Below, in pieces: positions 11,944-23,280 of a stretch of 64,000 bases of DNA. The DNA comes from Perkinsus olseni. Lineage: Eukaryota > Perkinsozoa > Perkinsida > Perkinsidae. The position numbers were made by a program, and so were the translations under genes. Where the stretch lies: the NCBI GenBank assembly GCA_013115135.1, contig JABANP010000015.1, positions 1 to 64,000 on the forward strand, written 5' to 3'. Each line of letters opens with the position of its first letter. Position 1 is the stretch's first letter. The notes under the pieces are model-generated. The model worked only from the letters and a program-made list of their open reading frames with translations, made no database searches and had not been told where the DNA came from.

Positions 11944-13180
11944 TGCATTGCCGATAGTTGCTTATTTTTGCGAATGATGCCATTTTGTCGAACGCATGTG
12001 TTGTGTCCAGAGTTGTCCCCGTGCTGCTGGGGCGTGAGATACTGGAAATGGCGGGGATACAGTCAACCTCCGAACACTTCTCTCTGTGCGTGTCAGTTTT
12101 AGGTCCACCGTCGTCGCCGTATTAGTTAGACTTGATGCCGATTTGCTAGCAACTTAACGATGAGCTCTGTGTCGCGTTATCCAGTTGGCTGCCCGAACGC
12201 TGCCACAGCGAGCAGAAGGAGCAGATCAGGCCATCTCAATCCCTTCTGGCAAAATCCACTCCTCACATCGGGGCTGTGTCCAACTACCGGAATACGAGCA
12301 CTGCCGCGGCTGACCACACGAGTTTCTTCTCCAGGACTCGAGAATTCAATGACCCAGCTGCGCCTCACTGCTCCCGTGTGCAGTCATTCCTCGGCTTCAG
12401 ATTCAAGGAGGGAGCTCTCGTTCCGTAAGTCCTTAGCCTTGATTGCCATCGTTAGTTTTTTACAGACGCTCGCAACCGCTGCACATCGGCTCACACTTAT
12501 TGTTATCTGCCGTAAAGTACCACCAGCGTCCGTAAACGGAGAACGTCGACGGGTCGGTGTAAGATGTCGAGATATAAGATGGCCCATCTCCTAGGCAGAG
12601 CAATCTACTTGACCATCGATCCAACGACATCCGGAAAGCTTTTGCCTTTAAAGCGAGGCTGAAGGCTTGCATGCTGTCTTTCAATTCTTGACGTATGTAG
12701 GATTCGGCGATTTTTGAAATTAATGAACAAAGTGAGTTAGGGCGTAGTCATTTGACGCTGTTCCTATCACAATTAGGTCTGTCTTCTCTCTGGAGAACGT
12801 GAATGCTCCTGTTGATTGTACTCCAACCTTCAGAGCAAAGCTCGTATTGGGATTCTGCGCGGATGTTCGTGAATGTGTGCTGTGGCCTTATAGCGGTGTT
12901 GCCGGCCTGTCTTTGGGGTCGTTATCTCGGCTAACTCTGTACTCCTCTCATCATTCCCCCCGGAGGGCCTCTCATTATCTTCTAAGGAGAATCTTCTTTC
13001 TTCCCAATCTTGGACGCGGCACGGCCATTCTCTGGTCATTTGCCGCCAACATGATTCCTTTTGTAACCGCCCTCCTGCGGCTCGTCAGTCTCTTTTCCAT
13101 TTCGTCCCGCAATTCATCCATACGGTTATTCAAGATGACTCATCCTCACTGTTCGGCAGACGGCATCAGTCTCTGAAGAC
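11944..13180. other. Unit B equivalent of 4353-5560, no recognised gene
   Basis: Colinear with unit A apart from small indels. Shared open frames exist on both strands, but I see no domain in them. Confidence 0.4.
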
Positions 13181-15410
13181 CCTTTCCGTCACTCGTAGAA
13201 ACCCCTAAAGTACCATCGCCAGATCCCGGCTTCTAGTAACAGTCTCCCCTTGAGGGGGCCACGTTAGCCCTCGCAGATTCATTTCTCGAACTAATGCCTC
13301 CCGTTGACTTTTCCATCGCTCGCACTCGTACAGAAAATGTCTCACATCCTCCGTGACCTGAGCGTCACAGTTCGGACATTCATCACTGCCCCCATCAATT
13401 CGGCTCAGGCAGTATCGCAGCCGGCTCTGTCCTGAAATAAAACCCCAGAGATTGCGGCAGCCTTCCAGCCCCCTGAGCATCTTCAGAGCTGATGCGGTGA
13501 GCATGAACTTCCTGATTTGACCTTCTTAGTTTCCTGACCTCGCTTTCATACAGTGTGTCCGACTGCTGCTCGACGGGTGTCCTCGCCCTCTCAGAGACCA
13601 CCCTGCGATCTATGGGTACGATGAACGGCGGGTCATCGCCGTGTAGCGAGCGCAGCTTTGCCAGCTGGTCCGCTCGGCGGGTCCCTACGCAGGACTTTGA
13701 CCTAACGTACTGCAACTCCACATTCACTCGCAGGTCCAGTGCACGCCGCCGGATTTACTGCACTACAATTCCACGACAGAGCCTCCGCTTGGCAAGCCCA
13801 ACTAGAAGGTCAATTGCCCATTGGCAGTCCGTGATGACACATATCTCCCCGAGTCGCATCTCCCCCGGCCTGTACTGCATGAAGGACTCCCAAGAGCTCA
13901 GCCCGTAGTGGAGTTGAATGTGCAGGCAATTTCCAGCCCCGCATATTCCACTCACCGTACTGCGTCTTCAATACCGCCGAGCATCCAGCAGTTTGATCCC
14001 GCGATGCTGCCCCGTCAGTATAAAATTCCCACTTTCTGCAAGGACTTTTTCCGCCGCCACTGATGGTGAGAGGCCTAAGCTCTCTCGCCGCCGAGACTGG
14101 GGAATCGACCGGAGCACCCTCTGCTATGCGTTTGAGCTCGTCATGCAACGAGGGTACCGCGGGAAAGCCTGTCACGGACAGCCGACGTTTTATGCAGTGG
14201 GATACGCATAGGAGATCCCAGGTATCCCGTCCGCTCCTGTGTGTGACACAAAGGAGGTAGGGGTACGTGCGCTTAATCTCCGAGCCCTCCGACAGAACCG
14301 AGCCTGTAGCGCCCTCAGCTGCTTGTCAATCCTGGCGCCAAGGGCTGCGAATCCCCAGCAGCCAACCGCGTGCAGCAGGCAGGCCCGGAGCCACTGCCTC
14401 AAAGAGCACCAGCGCGACATCAGTGCCCAACCCCCATGAGCTTCGGACATGCGCATTCACAGAGTGGTAAATACCATCCAGCCGACTGAGAATGTTCGAG
14501 GCATTAGCACCCCACCTGAATTCCCGATCCAGTGCCACTCCAAGCCATCGTACTGGCGACTCCACAATCACGTGATCACTCATGTTGATGTGGCACTAAT
14601 ACCTCCTTGCGCCCGGCATTTAGGAAAGCACATTAACTGTGTCTTCGGCCAGGAGAGCTTCACTTTCACTAACCCACACCATTTTTCGAGTGCAGCATGG
14701 ATTGCTCGAGCGGCGTCCCGTACCTCTTCCTCGGTCTTATACTGGAAGATCACAACGGCATCATCAGCATACGTCACGTAGGCCTAGGGCGATAGAACGT
14801 CGCTCAGGGACAGCATGAAACAGTTGCATATCCAGGGGGACAATACTCCTCCTTGCGCAGCCCCCCGCGTGAGCTCCGTCGACATCTACTGCATGGTGCA
14901 GGGAGACTCATCGGCCCCTTAGATAAACAAGGTGTCACCTTGAAGGTGATCACCCCCGAGTCGGGGGGCCCGACCCCATGGGCTTTCATCTCCTTGAGGG
15001 TCGCCCTGGGCGACTCGCCCAAGGACCCCACGTGAACGCCCCTTCAACGTCGAGAAAGATGTATCCTGCACTGTAGCCATTCTGCCAGATCTTCCTTACT
15101 TCGCTCTCAAGGTTTGCGATCGCAGTATCACACCCTTTGCCTAGAAGATAGGCATGAAAGGAGTCTGGAACCTCTATCAGCCGTTCAATTCGCCGATATG
15201 CGAGTCGCTCGAACACGCGAGTGAGTGCAGTCGGTACAGTTATCGGCCTCCATGACTTCACCTCCCATGCTGGACTATCATGCCCTTTTGGCAGCGTTAT
15301 AACGTAGCCACTCTTAAGATCACAAGGCAGCTGCCGATGGTGTAGGAATGCGGTGAACATCTCACAGAACACCTGAGGCTCCCTCTCAATCGTGAGCTGC
15401 ATTGCGGTAA
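13180..15410 (-). mobile_element. Decayed non-LTR retrotransposon, unit B
   Basis: Same element as 5561-7590 but with a fuller RNase H region: 'FYTDGAASRDQ' (about 14045 on the minus strand) supplies the first catalytic Asp that unit A has lost. The RT YADD motif is near 14770, and the zinc knuckle with Cys-Pro-Asn-Cys is near 13370. Frameshifts and two footprint insertions (14928-14975) break the RT, so it is inactive. Confidence 0.85.
14928..14949. repeat. Palindromic footprint, octamer TCACCTTG (unit B copy)
   Basis: Identical to 7067-7088; its probable neighbour of 7090-7114 is also present at 14950-14975. Confidence 0.85.
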
Positions 15411-15783
15411 CCGGAACCGAGTGGTAGACAGCAGCCTGTCTCTTCGCGCTACAATTACTCAGCTCATCCGCAGCTCGTGGCAGCGCTAGAAGCAGGTCTA
15501 GACATGAATAGCTTTGAACGACAGGATTCTCTTTCTCTTGAGCATAAATGTCCGGGCCGTAAAACCTTTCAGCCTACAAAACCTGAACACTCTCACGCAC
15601 GCAATCGTGTGAGTCGAAGGCGCATAGTGCGGCATTGGGATGGAGGCGATTCGCTATGGTTCCCGGAACCCTCAGGCCCTGCCGGTGTTGCTCAAGGAAT
15701 AAGGTGGAAATCACTATCGACAACAGTTGGACCGGGCGTCCTGTTGCCGTTGAGTCTTACGACTCAGTTCTCTTGATAGTACG

Positions 15784-16203
15784 ATGGTATTCCGTAACAT
15801 CATTCGTGGTCTCTTCATTGTGGTCCTGGTGATTAGCTCTCCCCCACCTCCTAGTGGACCCTTTTCTAAGGTGATCGCTCAACAACCCTCATTCATCTGC
15901 GCACAAGTCACTTGGAGTGAAGATCCGCATGAGGACGTCTCACTGGGTGTGAAGTGCGGTATCCCCGAGAGCGAGTCCGACTACTTGACTGTTGATACGG
16001 TGGCACCCTCGGTCTATAAGCTTGATAACGCTAGCCGTAATGAATACAATTTCTTCCGCAACTATGTGAATCAGCGATGCCAAGGATTGTTGACTATGGA
16101 GGACGGCGACTTGTCTACCTTCAACTACGATAGAACTAGCCAGTCCATGATGGTTCCGTTTCAAGGGGCCGAGCGGAACCTCACAGCCGGAGCATGCTTC
16201 TGA
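15784..16203 (+). CDS. Small secreted four-cysteine protein (139 aa), unit C
   Basis: An intact paralogue of the 8518 protein with the same length, signal peptide, proline run and four Cys positions. It differs mainly between the second and third cysteines ('NASRNEYNFFRNYVNQRC' replaces the unit B sequence). It resembles the copies at 24553 (minus) and 32092 more than units A and B, so two subtypes coexist here. The upstream 360 bases are the same conserved 5' region as in units A and B. Confidence 0.85.
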   Translation: MVFRNIIRGLFIVVLVISSPPPPSGPFSKVIAQQPSFICAQVTWSEDPHEDVSLGVKCGIPESESDYLTVDTVAPSVYKLDNASRNEYNFFRNYVNQRCQGLLTMEDGDLSTFNYDRTSQSMMVPFQGAERNLTAGACF

Positions 16204-17044
16204 AGCATAGAGTCGTTGCCGTACTCGAGTTAGAAACGACCCCATGATTTTATCTCCGGCTTTGGGACTGGAAGTGCTCCCCTCTCGGTATCTTTTTCAC
16301 CCTCACGCTAATTTCTCGTTGACAGTTTCCCTGGCACTGCTTACAATCATTAACTTATCATCGATGTCATGGATTCAACAGGTCTTCATCGTTCGTTTGC
16401 CATCCGAGACAATCTTATTTCATGTTCCCAGTCGAGCTGCGTAGGTTAATTGAATCAGTTAGTCAATGTCGACCTGAGGTCGACGACCTCGGATTCATGG
16501 TCTTGCCCCTATTTGCCTGCGATAGTGCGAGGCGCTCCTGCACTGTTTCCTGATCAAACAAAGTAGAGCGGGATACTCGTAGGCTAGTCGAAAAAATAAG
16601 TGTTAATGGGGTGAAGCCAGCGTGGGCACAGCCTCACTGTGACACTGTCATGCAGAACGTGCCAATCTCTGCGACTGAAGCGGGAGAATCCATTGATGCG
16701 TGCGATGCACTGCTCAGTTGCTCGTCCATCTGGCAGGATCCCTATCCCACATAACGTGAAAGGTTCTGCAATGTCGGTCTTGCTTGGGCAATCATACCGG
16801 TGTTGGTGAAAGCACCTTAACCGCCGAAAGGTAGCCGCAGCCCGTGTGAGTCACGAACAGTTGACAAGGAAAAATGTTGCCTGTGTCTCGTCCCCATTGT
16901 CGATCACTAATCAGCTAGACAAGGGGCCATACTGTGAGTAGAGGACCCATCGCCTCCAACGCCCAAACCCACGGGGAGGAGGAGCACACTCGCGTTCGAG
17001 TAACCGAGCATGGCAGGTCCGAGGGGAGCTGTCATAATACCTCG
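16204..17044. other. Unit C 3' region, no gene seen
   Basis: It corresponds to the downstream part of units A and B with a deletion near 16550. It includes conserved block copy 3 (16826-16995) and the footprint at 16469-16490. Confidence 0.5.
16469..16490. repeat. Palindromic footprint, octamer TCGACCTC
   Basis: Perfect 7+8+7 structure. The plain site is seen at about 30758 and 32771, and a slightly mutated plain site in units A and B. The inverted copy at 24262-24283 shares the insertion with one substitution. Confidence 0.85.
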
Positions 17045-17160
17045 AGGATGCATTGAATAATAATATCGGCCACCGATATTATACCGACGGAATAATATCG
17101 GTATAATATCGCTCGGTATAATACCCGCCGGGTATCATACCCCAACGCTTGAGGCCGATA
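17045..17160. repeat. Cluster of AT-rich nested inverted repeats
   Basis: Right where unit C homology ends there is a run of alternating direct and inverted copies of a motif like AATAATATCGG, followed by a second motif (GGTATAATACC-like). The block can fold into several hairpins. It looks like a breakpoint that has suffered repeated palindromic insertion. Confidence 0.7.
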
Positions 17161-17640
17161 CTCAAAGCTTTTATGTTAGCACCGAGCTATCGACTTACTT
17201 ACGAACCGCGATTGGTGCTTCCGACTCGGAAGAACCATTGTTTCTGCACTCTTGCCACGAAGGTCTACAATTCACGCATTTGATGACTGTTGATGATCCA
17301 CAAATCGGAGTTTCACCCGCGATATGAAAAGACTAGTGAAAACACATTTCGCATCGCGATTTTCTTTCGGGAAACGGCCCTCCACTTACTACGGGTGAAA
17401 CTTCACTGATCCTGGCCCACTGTCCCCCTGCCCCTTGCAGCTAACGGAATCAACGAAGTGCAGAGTCATCAGAATTGGACGATCAAGGCTCAGCGTGAGG
17501 CTGCTGATCGGATAAGAAACGAGCCAAAGGGATTCTCCGGGGAGAATCGAGAATACTCGAGATGCGTTGTCGACGGTAATCTCCTTTGCAAATGAAGCAA
17601 GGTTGTCGAACGAAAACGTCTCGTCTTCGCACCTATGCCG
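17160..17640 (+). repeat. Local inverted repeat, left arm
   Basis: It matches 18640-19165 in reverse complement at moderate identity. Both arms carry the same degenerate reading frame ('PLAANGI', 'NWT.KAQ', 'SGENREYSRCV'), probably a decayed exon of an unrecognised gene. Confidence 0.75.
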
Positions 17641-18639
17641 CAGTATGTGGTCCCACCCAGCGAATGTGATTGCGTGCGAGGGAGTGCTCTGAGTCGGTGC
17701 TGTGCGCTCCCCAGTGTCCGCCGCGACATAGGTCTTGTGGCCCCGAGCGCTCCGCCGTTTATGGAAAGAAAAACTTGCGTTTCATTGCTTTACTCCCGGC
17801 TGCGGGCTATCGCAGCGCTAAATAGTCATGGGGCCGGAGACAGGCGGCTTTCTACCAGATGTTCTTAACTTCAACACTGCAACACAATAATGTGACTACA
17901 TGATGACGGCTCAGAAGAGAGGAGAGAAGCGTCGCAGTCGAGCTCATCAATCTGCAACTGGCCCAGTTGCCAGTCCCCCAGTTGAACTGGGGGACAGGTA
18001 CCGAGATCGTGCACACGAGGAATAGGAACGTGACACCTTTAATGAGTAGACAGCTCTTGGGTGACACCTGAGCAGATTACGTCCAGCTGATTGAGCTCTT
18101 CTAGCTTCATGATATTCAAGTACTGCCAACGAGCGTTGGTGTGAGCCAGGTCCTGTAAGACGATAACATCATTTATTGGGACGCCAACTGGGTCCGACCT
18201 TCTCCTCGGATAGTCTGGTACTACCCGACGGGTAGCTTGAGGAAAGGACACGGGTCAAAGGGATTCGGGGGCCTCCCTGCGTATGGTTGTCGTAATCCCA
18301 AACCCGAACCTCGTGAATTTGCTGATCTGAAGGCTAACTCATCTTCGAGTGATTGCGCGTACGCTCAAGCACACCTCGACACCTCGGATACGTCGCTCTG
18401 TCTGTGTGTAACAGGGTTGAGCGTGTACATTGGGAGCAGGACCCCATGTGGCCCAGAGGGTTTCCTTCAGCGGCCGTTATGCTTGCTAGCCTTATAGCTT
18501 CGAGATAGGGAACCCGAAGCTAGGGAGGGGGGCCGCGTCACTGGGGACCCGACTACAGTGCTTCACTCGACGCGCCCACCTGAGAACATCTTTCGGGGAT
18601 CCCAACTTGTTGAACGAGTCCTCGGTTCAGCTCGCCAAG
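17641..18639. other. Spacer of the local inverted repeat, no gene seen
   Basis: The first half resembles the upstream region of the secreted genes (compare 20710-20840 and 25380-25600) but no secreted ORF follows. It contains two strong palindromes near 17971-17993 and 18214-18234. Confidence 0.5.
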
Positions 18640-19165
18640 GGTTGGTGAACTTATTGATTGTAGTATAATCCTCAAGCTCTCGGAGCCAAGATTCTCTCGG
18701 CACAACCCAGCCGTTGGACAAACTTGCTTATCAGTGATGCAAGATTACGATCGATAACACATCTCGAGTATTCTCGATTCTCCCCCGAGAATCCCTCTGG
18801 CTCGTTGCCTCTCTGATCAGCAGCCTCATGCTGAGCCTTGACCGTCCAATTCTGATAACTTTGCATTTCGGTAATTCCGTTAGCTGCAAGGGGCATGGGG
18901 ACAGTAGACCAGAATCAGCGAGGTTTCACCCGCAATAAGTGAAGGGCCGTTCTCCCAAAGAAAATCGCGATCTGAGATGTGTTTTCCGTAGTCTTTTTCA
19001 TATCGCGCGTGAAGCTCCGATTTGTAGATCATCAACAGCCATCAGATGCGTGAATTGTAGAACCTCGCGGCAAGAATGTACAACACGGTTCTTCCAAGTC
19101 GGAATCACCAACAATCGCGGTTCGTGAGTCCATCGCTCGGTGCTAACATAGAAGCTTTGAATACT
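18640..19165 (-). repeat. Local inverted repeat, right arm
   Basis: Reverse-complement partner of 17160-17640. The shared reading frame is slightly longer here (minus strand 18896-18672) but has no recognised domain. Confidence 0.75.
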
Positions 19166-19365
19166 GGCCTCGACCGTTGGGTTACTATCGAGAGGAGCAA
19201 TCACTTTCTCCTGGGGGTAACGAAGTGATTGAAGGTTGGCTGTAGACCGATTCCGGTATCCCACGTTCCAACAGCACAGGACCAACTCTCGACACAATAC
19301 TTGCGTTCGACAAAGTGGCATCATTAGCAAAAGAGGCAACTATGGACAATGCATTCCAACGAGCA

Positions 19366-20493
19366 CTAAGAAGTTTTCTTCCGCTGCTGAGAAGTCTCCT
19401 TGCTCGCTGCCTTCCCAAGCCCATCAGCTTCATTGTGGGCCTTGGCCATCTTCTTCCGGTGGCTTCGTATTTTCATCAGTACAGGGATGATACCGCAAAC
19501 AGCGAGGGACATTGCAGAGGCTTTCACGTCGTCTGAGCCCACCGATTGTATCAGAACCTGCAGTAGCCAAGCCGTAGACCTCAGAACTCGATAGCTCGAA
19601 GGCGCTATCGGCTCTCTTACATCAATTAGCGCCGCGCAACCATTGACGAACGGTTCGCCACGAACCGGAAAGGCCCTTTCTGAAAGGAAAAACCGACAAT
19701 GGGAAGCCGAGGTGCCCGAAGTTGCTGGCGTATAGAGTCCAACCCACCAATGTGTATCTTGCAGCGATGAGATAGATGAATGCGTTGACTGAATACGTAG
19801 AGCCTCGGAGATCACGGTGTCGTCTTGGAAAGTGTGGGCGTCTATCGGTTTACGCATCACCTGAACCACGAGCGCTATGGTAACCAACACAACAGGATGG
19901 CTGGGGGCTTGTCGGGAATCCACGACAATGAGATCGACTACTCTCGGGCCTTCCGAAGCCCTTCTCACATTTTCGGCAGTGTTTTCCAACACCCACTGCT
20001 TGTGTACCAATATTGCCGAGGCTCTGGTGCAGCACCCGAGCGCTGGATCCGTGCGCATATATGTAGAAACTTTTCGGCGCCACCTGGCCATCGCCTCCTT
20101 CCCGCCACTTTGCCATCGACCGGTTGAGATCCACGAGTAGCTGACGGAAGAATCTCTCCAAGGTTTCACTACGTAAGCGCTTCCTGAAGCCTTCAGGGTG
20201 AAGGCCCGTGCCCTGCTGGCCGGGGCCGCGTGGCCACTCAGGCTGTCGAACACAGTCGTACTACTGCTAAGCCCTTGCTGCCTCAGTGTGTAAACCTCCC
20301 TCAGATCCGCTGAGTGGTGCTGAGGGCACTGAGGGAGTGGATTCCACTTTCTCCGTGCCCTCAGCACCATCGCCCTCCATAGTGAACACACGACTTCGAC
20401 TCTAAGTCTTCGAGCCACTATCAGGAAGTCGCAGCCAATGTCCTGGCAGATGTCAGCCAGTACGCTATGAATCCTCGACTCATACTCAGTCAT
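19366..20493 (-). CDS. Mosaic open frame with VTT-protein C-terminus
   Basis: A 375-codon frame. Its last about 100 codons match the final exon of the VTT gene ('KASAMSLAVCGIIPVLMKIR' and the Lys-rich tail); the middle keeps 'LVHKQ..LENTAENVRRA', also seen upstream of the VTT genes in units A and B. The N-terminal 150 residues are not recognised. Intron-like sequences appear to be read through, so the frame may be partly fortuitous. The inverted copy at 30911-32010 is broken into three frames. Best read as a rearranged VTT-gene relic; coding status is uncertain. Confidence 0.35.
   Translation of the reverse strand: MTEYESRIHSVLADICQDIGCDFLIVARRLRVEVVCSLWRAMVLRARRKWNPLPQCPQHHSADLREVYTLRQQGLSSSTTVFDSLSGHAAPASRARAFTLKASGSAYVVKPWRDSSVSYSWISTGRWQSGGKEAMARWRRKVSTYMRTDPALGCCTRASAILVHKQWVLENTAENVRRASEGPRVVDLIVVDSRQAPSHPVVLVTIALVVQVMRKPIDAHTFQDDTVISEALRIQSTHSSISSLQDTHWWVGLYTPATSGTSASHCRFFLSERAFPVRGEPFVNGCAALIDVREPIAPSSYRVLRSTAWLLQVLIQSVGSDDVKASAMSLAVCGIIPVLMKIRSHRKKMAKAHNEADGLGKAASKETSQQRKKTS
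19645..19666. repeat. Palindromic footprint, octamer GGTTCGTC (left arm)
   Basis: 7+8+7 structure with one substitution, shared with 31732-31753. The VTT gene of unit B keeps the plain octamer at about 11525. Confidence 0.8.
19667..19688. repeat. Palindromic footprint, octamer CCCTTTCT (left arm)
   Basis: It directly abuts the previous footprint and is shared with 31710-31731. The plain sequence is at 11517-11524 in unit B. Confidence 0.85.
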
Positions 20494-21578
20494 CTGACCT
20501 GCACTGTTTCGTTCTGCCGTTAAATCACACTGATACTTTGGAACTAAGCTCGTCAGATTGCGGCAACGTCACGAGAGGTACGGCTGCTTCCGCTAGTGAT
20601 GTCACATTACTCACATGTCACACCGCTCAAGAGATCAGATGCACACCAATGATTTGCATCCCATCTCTTGAGCATCACGGCACGGGTCCAGAGGAATTCG
20701 CGAACAGACACAGATCGTCTTCACAACTTTCAGCTTCGCAGCTTTGCCACGCTATGTGGTACCACGTAGGCTATGCAATTGCGTGCAAGAGAGTGCTCTG
20801 CGTCGGCGTTGTGCGGTCTTCAATGTCCGGTGTGCAACAACTGGAGCCTAGACGAGTCTCCCATCCGCCTAGTTATTCGCCTCCGTACTCACTCTCCACT
20901 CTTCTCATTCTGGGGCTTTTCTACTTCTCTCCACCGTTTTCATCTGTCCCCCGTAGGTGTCACGGGGGGAACTGCGCGCGCGTGTGTGCATGCGATTTTA
21001 GTTCGATACTTTTACTCCCGCTATTACGGCTCGTCACTGAATTGGGGATGCTTGTTTTCGTTCGGGAATATAACCGGACCGACCGGAGCACCCGCGGGAC
21101 GGGACCCCGACGGAGTCACCCCGTCGCCCGTAGCACGCCGCCACTCGGTAAGACAACGGGTTAGTTAGCGAGTCTCCAACCATACCTGCGAAGTTTGGAT
21201 GATCAGCAGCGGCCCTTTCATGAACCTGGGCAAGCACCGAACGCTACCCGGTGTCCGTCAGACACCGGCATGTGAATCGGTCAGCCGCAATCATGGCAGC
21301 GGTACGCATACACATGACACGGCGCTTGCCAGGGCATGATGGGCGAGACCTGGTCGGTAACAAACCGCACCAGAGCCTCGAACGCAGGTGTGGGTGAGAT
21401 GGGTTTAAAATCAAATAAAACTGTGAAGCCTGACGATGTGCACTGGCCAACCAGAACGGTTGCAGCACTCTGCTATCTAGCTCGCGAAGCGCCGAGCTGA
21501 GCGGACGCAATTGTGCTATTGTCTCCGCCTCGTAACTAAACGCGCCTACTACGTAACCGGTACTTACATAGTTTGTAG
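20494..21578. other. Left-arm sequence without a convincing gene
   Basis: It includes the relic of the secreted-gene upstream region, with a long imperfect hairpin around 20625-20675. The ORF-like stretches on both strands are preserved in the right arm only because the arms are recent duplicates. Confidence 0.4.
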
Positions 21579-23280
21579 GGGTGTATCTGAACTGATCCAG
21601 TACAAATTCGTCCAGTGGTCATCTCACCCAAAGGTGCAACTCGTCCATCTCTGTGCGTCCAGTATAAATTCGTCCAGTATAATTCCATCCAGCGTGACGG
21701 TTTCGACCATGTTTCATCAACCGTTTCCATGGGTTTTTTCATTTGATCCAGTATCATTTCATCCAGGCATTACTCTTTGCTCGAACAGAACACGAACTCT
21801 TGCAATTCCTCGGAACACACATCACTTCACGATCATCATCATCGGATCAAATCGGATAATAGCATTCAGCCATAAGGACGAAAAGTAACTTCATACAAAG
21901 CGAGGCATTGGGATCATTGTTGAAGTAAAGAAATGATGATGAGTATCAAAAGTGCTCGACTGATGGAATACTCCCGCCCGTGGGGACGGGTATAGCACCA
22001 AGATCATTCGTTTCATGAATAATAGAACGTCCTGAGCGTATACTTCCCCTAGCTCGAGTGAGAGCCTCGCTACAGGTCCTCAAATAAGTGATGTATTGAA
22101 CGTCTGGCAGTCGTTGAGGATTAGGATGCCAAGAAGTCCCACAATACTCTGGAACATTCGCATTAAATGATCGAGCCAAAGTCTCCTCGCACTCCTTACG
22201 GCTTCTAGTAGGCTTACGATAATTATCCCCACATTGCAGGCGGTGGAAGAGCCTATCATACTCATCGTACTGGTCAGTGATGACCAATGCAATATGGTAG
22301 AACCCAGGGTGACGGATTGACAGAGTGTTATTGAGAGTATGGTGATACGCCTCAGCTAAGTTAGACGTTCTCTAACTAGAGCCGGCGTGGTTCCACTTAG
22401 TACAAGGAAAAAGCGGTGGGCGCGAATCAGTACCAATGAACGTTTTCGTGAAATACTTCACGCGTAGAGTACTTGTACTTGCAGAGTTGGCGGCACCATC
22501 GGGATGGGTGTCCGCGGAATCATGAGGCCACTCCGAGGGAAGTTGGTCTGGAGAAACATGGAACAAATTTTGCGGTTTCTGGTGGATTACCTGAGCGTGC
22601 CCTCTTGAACGGCGGCTGAGTAGGCGCTTGAGAGCCGTTAGTCGGTGGTGGCTGCGTAGGCTGAAGTTGGGTTGGAGAAATTAAATCCAAGTCTAGAAAG
22701 ACGTAACCTGAAAGAGAGAAGCTTATAGCTAGTAGGATGTGGGAGAGCAGTGAAATCGTGCATGACCTTCATCTGCTTGTCCTTCCAGAAGAGGCAGCTC
22801 GCGGTGCGCATTCATCATGAGAATGGCGACAGTCAAAGGAACACTACGGTACATGAATTAAACGAAGGCACCCGGGCACCCGAAGCACGAACCAATTGCT
22901 ACAAGGTATGAATGGTGGCGTGGTTAAGTCCCACTGCTACTAAGCGGGCAACCCAGGTTCGATTTCTGGGGCCGTTCCCGCCGGTGGACTATGGGGGAGT
23001 CCGGCGGCGGAGCCGGCGAACTTTTTAATTTGGCATCGCGAAACGGCTTCGCGATGCCAAATTAAAAAGTTCGGTGGACGAAATGAGACATGGATGAAAA
23101 AAAACAGGGCGAATGTATGGAAGAAGTGAGACTGGATGGGCCGAGATTATATTTTATGGGCGATTTTGATGGGTGAAATGAGATGGATGGAATGGCACCG
23201 GATGAAATTATAGTGGACGACTTTACACTGGAACAGATGACCACTGGACGAAATTATACTGGATCAGTTGGGTTACCCCG
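21579..23280 (-). mobile_element. MULE-like DNA transposon with 8-bp TSD
   Basis: The element is bounded by the direct repeat GTTTGTAG (21571-21578 and 23281-23288). The right arm of the inverted duplication has a single CTACAAAC at 29000-29007, i.e. the empty site. The ends are inverted repeats: both start near GGGGT and share AACTGATCCAGTA, then TTCGTCCAGTGGTCATCT, with further CCAGT-type repeats inside. On the minus strand (about 22566-21946) a degenerate frame reads 'WNHAGSS', a stop, then 'RTSNLAEAYHHTLNNTLSIR' and 'HPGFYHI'. This resembles the region after the catalytic core of Mutator-like transposases. The frame has stops, so this copy is non-autonomous. The superfamily call is tentative. 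Confidence 0.7.
23017..23073. repeat. Perfect 26-bp hairpin inside the transposon
   Basis: Arms 23017-23042 and 23048-23073 are exact reverse complements with a 5-base loop. It is flanked by GC-rich repeats (GGCGGCGG...CCGGCG). Confidence 0.9.

Larger units (their letters stand above)
7595..15417. repeat. Tandem segmental duplication, unit B (about 7.8 kb)
   Basis: This is the best preserved copy of the unit. Its secreted gene (8518-8937) is intact and its VTT gene (10681-11943) has the longest open frame, while the retrotransposon at the 3' end is again on the minus strand. B keeps a stretch of the RNase H region (about 13900-14230) that unit A has lost near 6340-6400. Confidence 0.9.
15418..17050. 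repeat. Partial third tandem unit C
   Basis: C starts directly after the retrotransposon of unit B at a point equivalent to about 8156 of unit B. It contains an intact secreted gene and then the same 3' region, with an internal deletion around 16550. Homology stops near 17045, where a cluster of short AT-rich palindromes begins. C is more diverged from A and B than they are from each other. Confidence 0.85.

Noticed and set aside
22900..22990. tRNA-like A and B boxes (GGTTCGATTTC) inside the transposon
   Set aside because: A five-pair T arm forms, but the anticodon loop has no T33 and the acceptor arms do not pair, so no tRNA gene or SINE is called.
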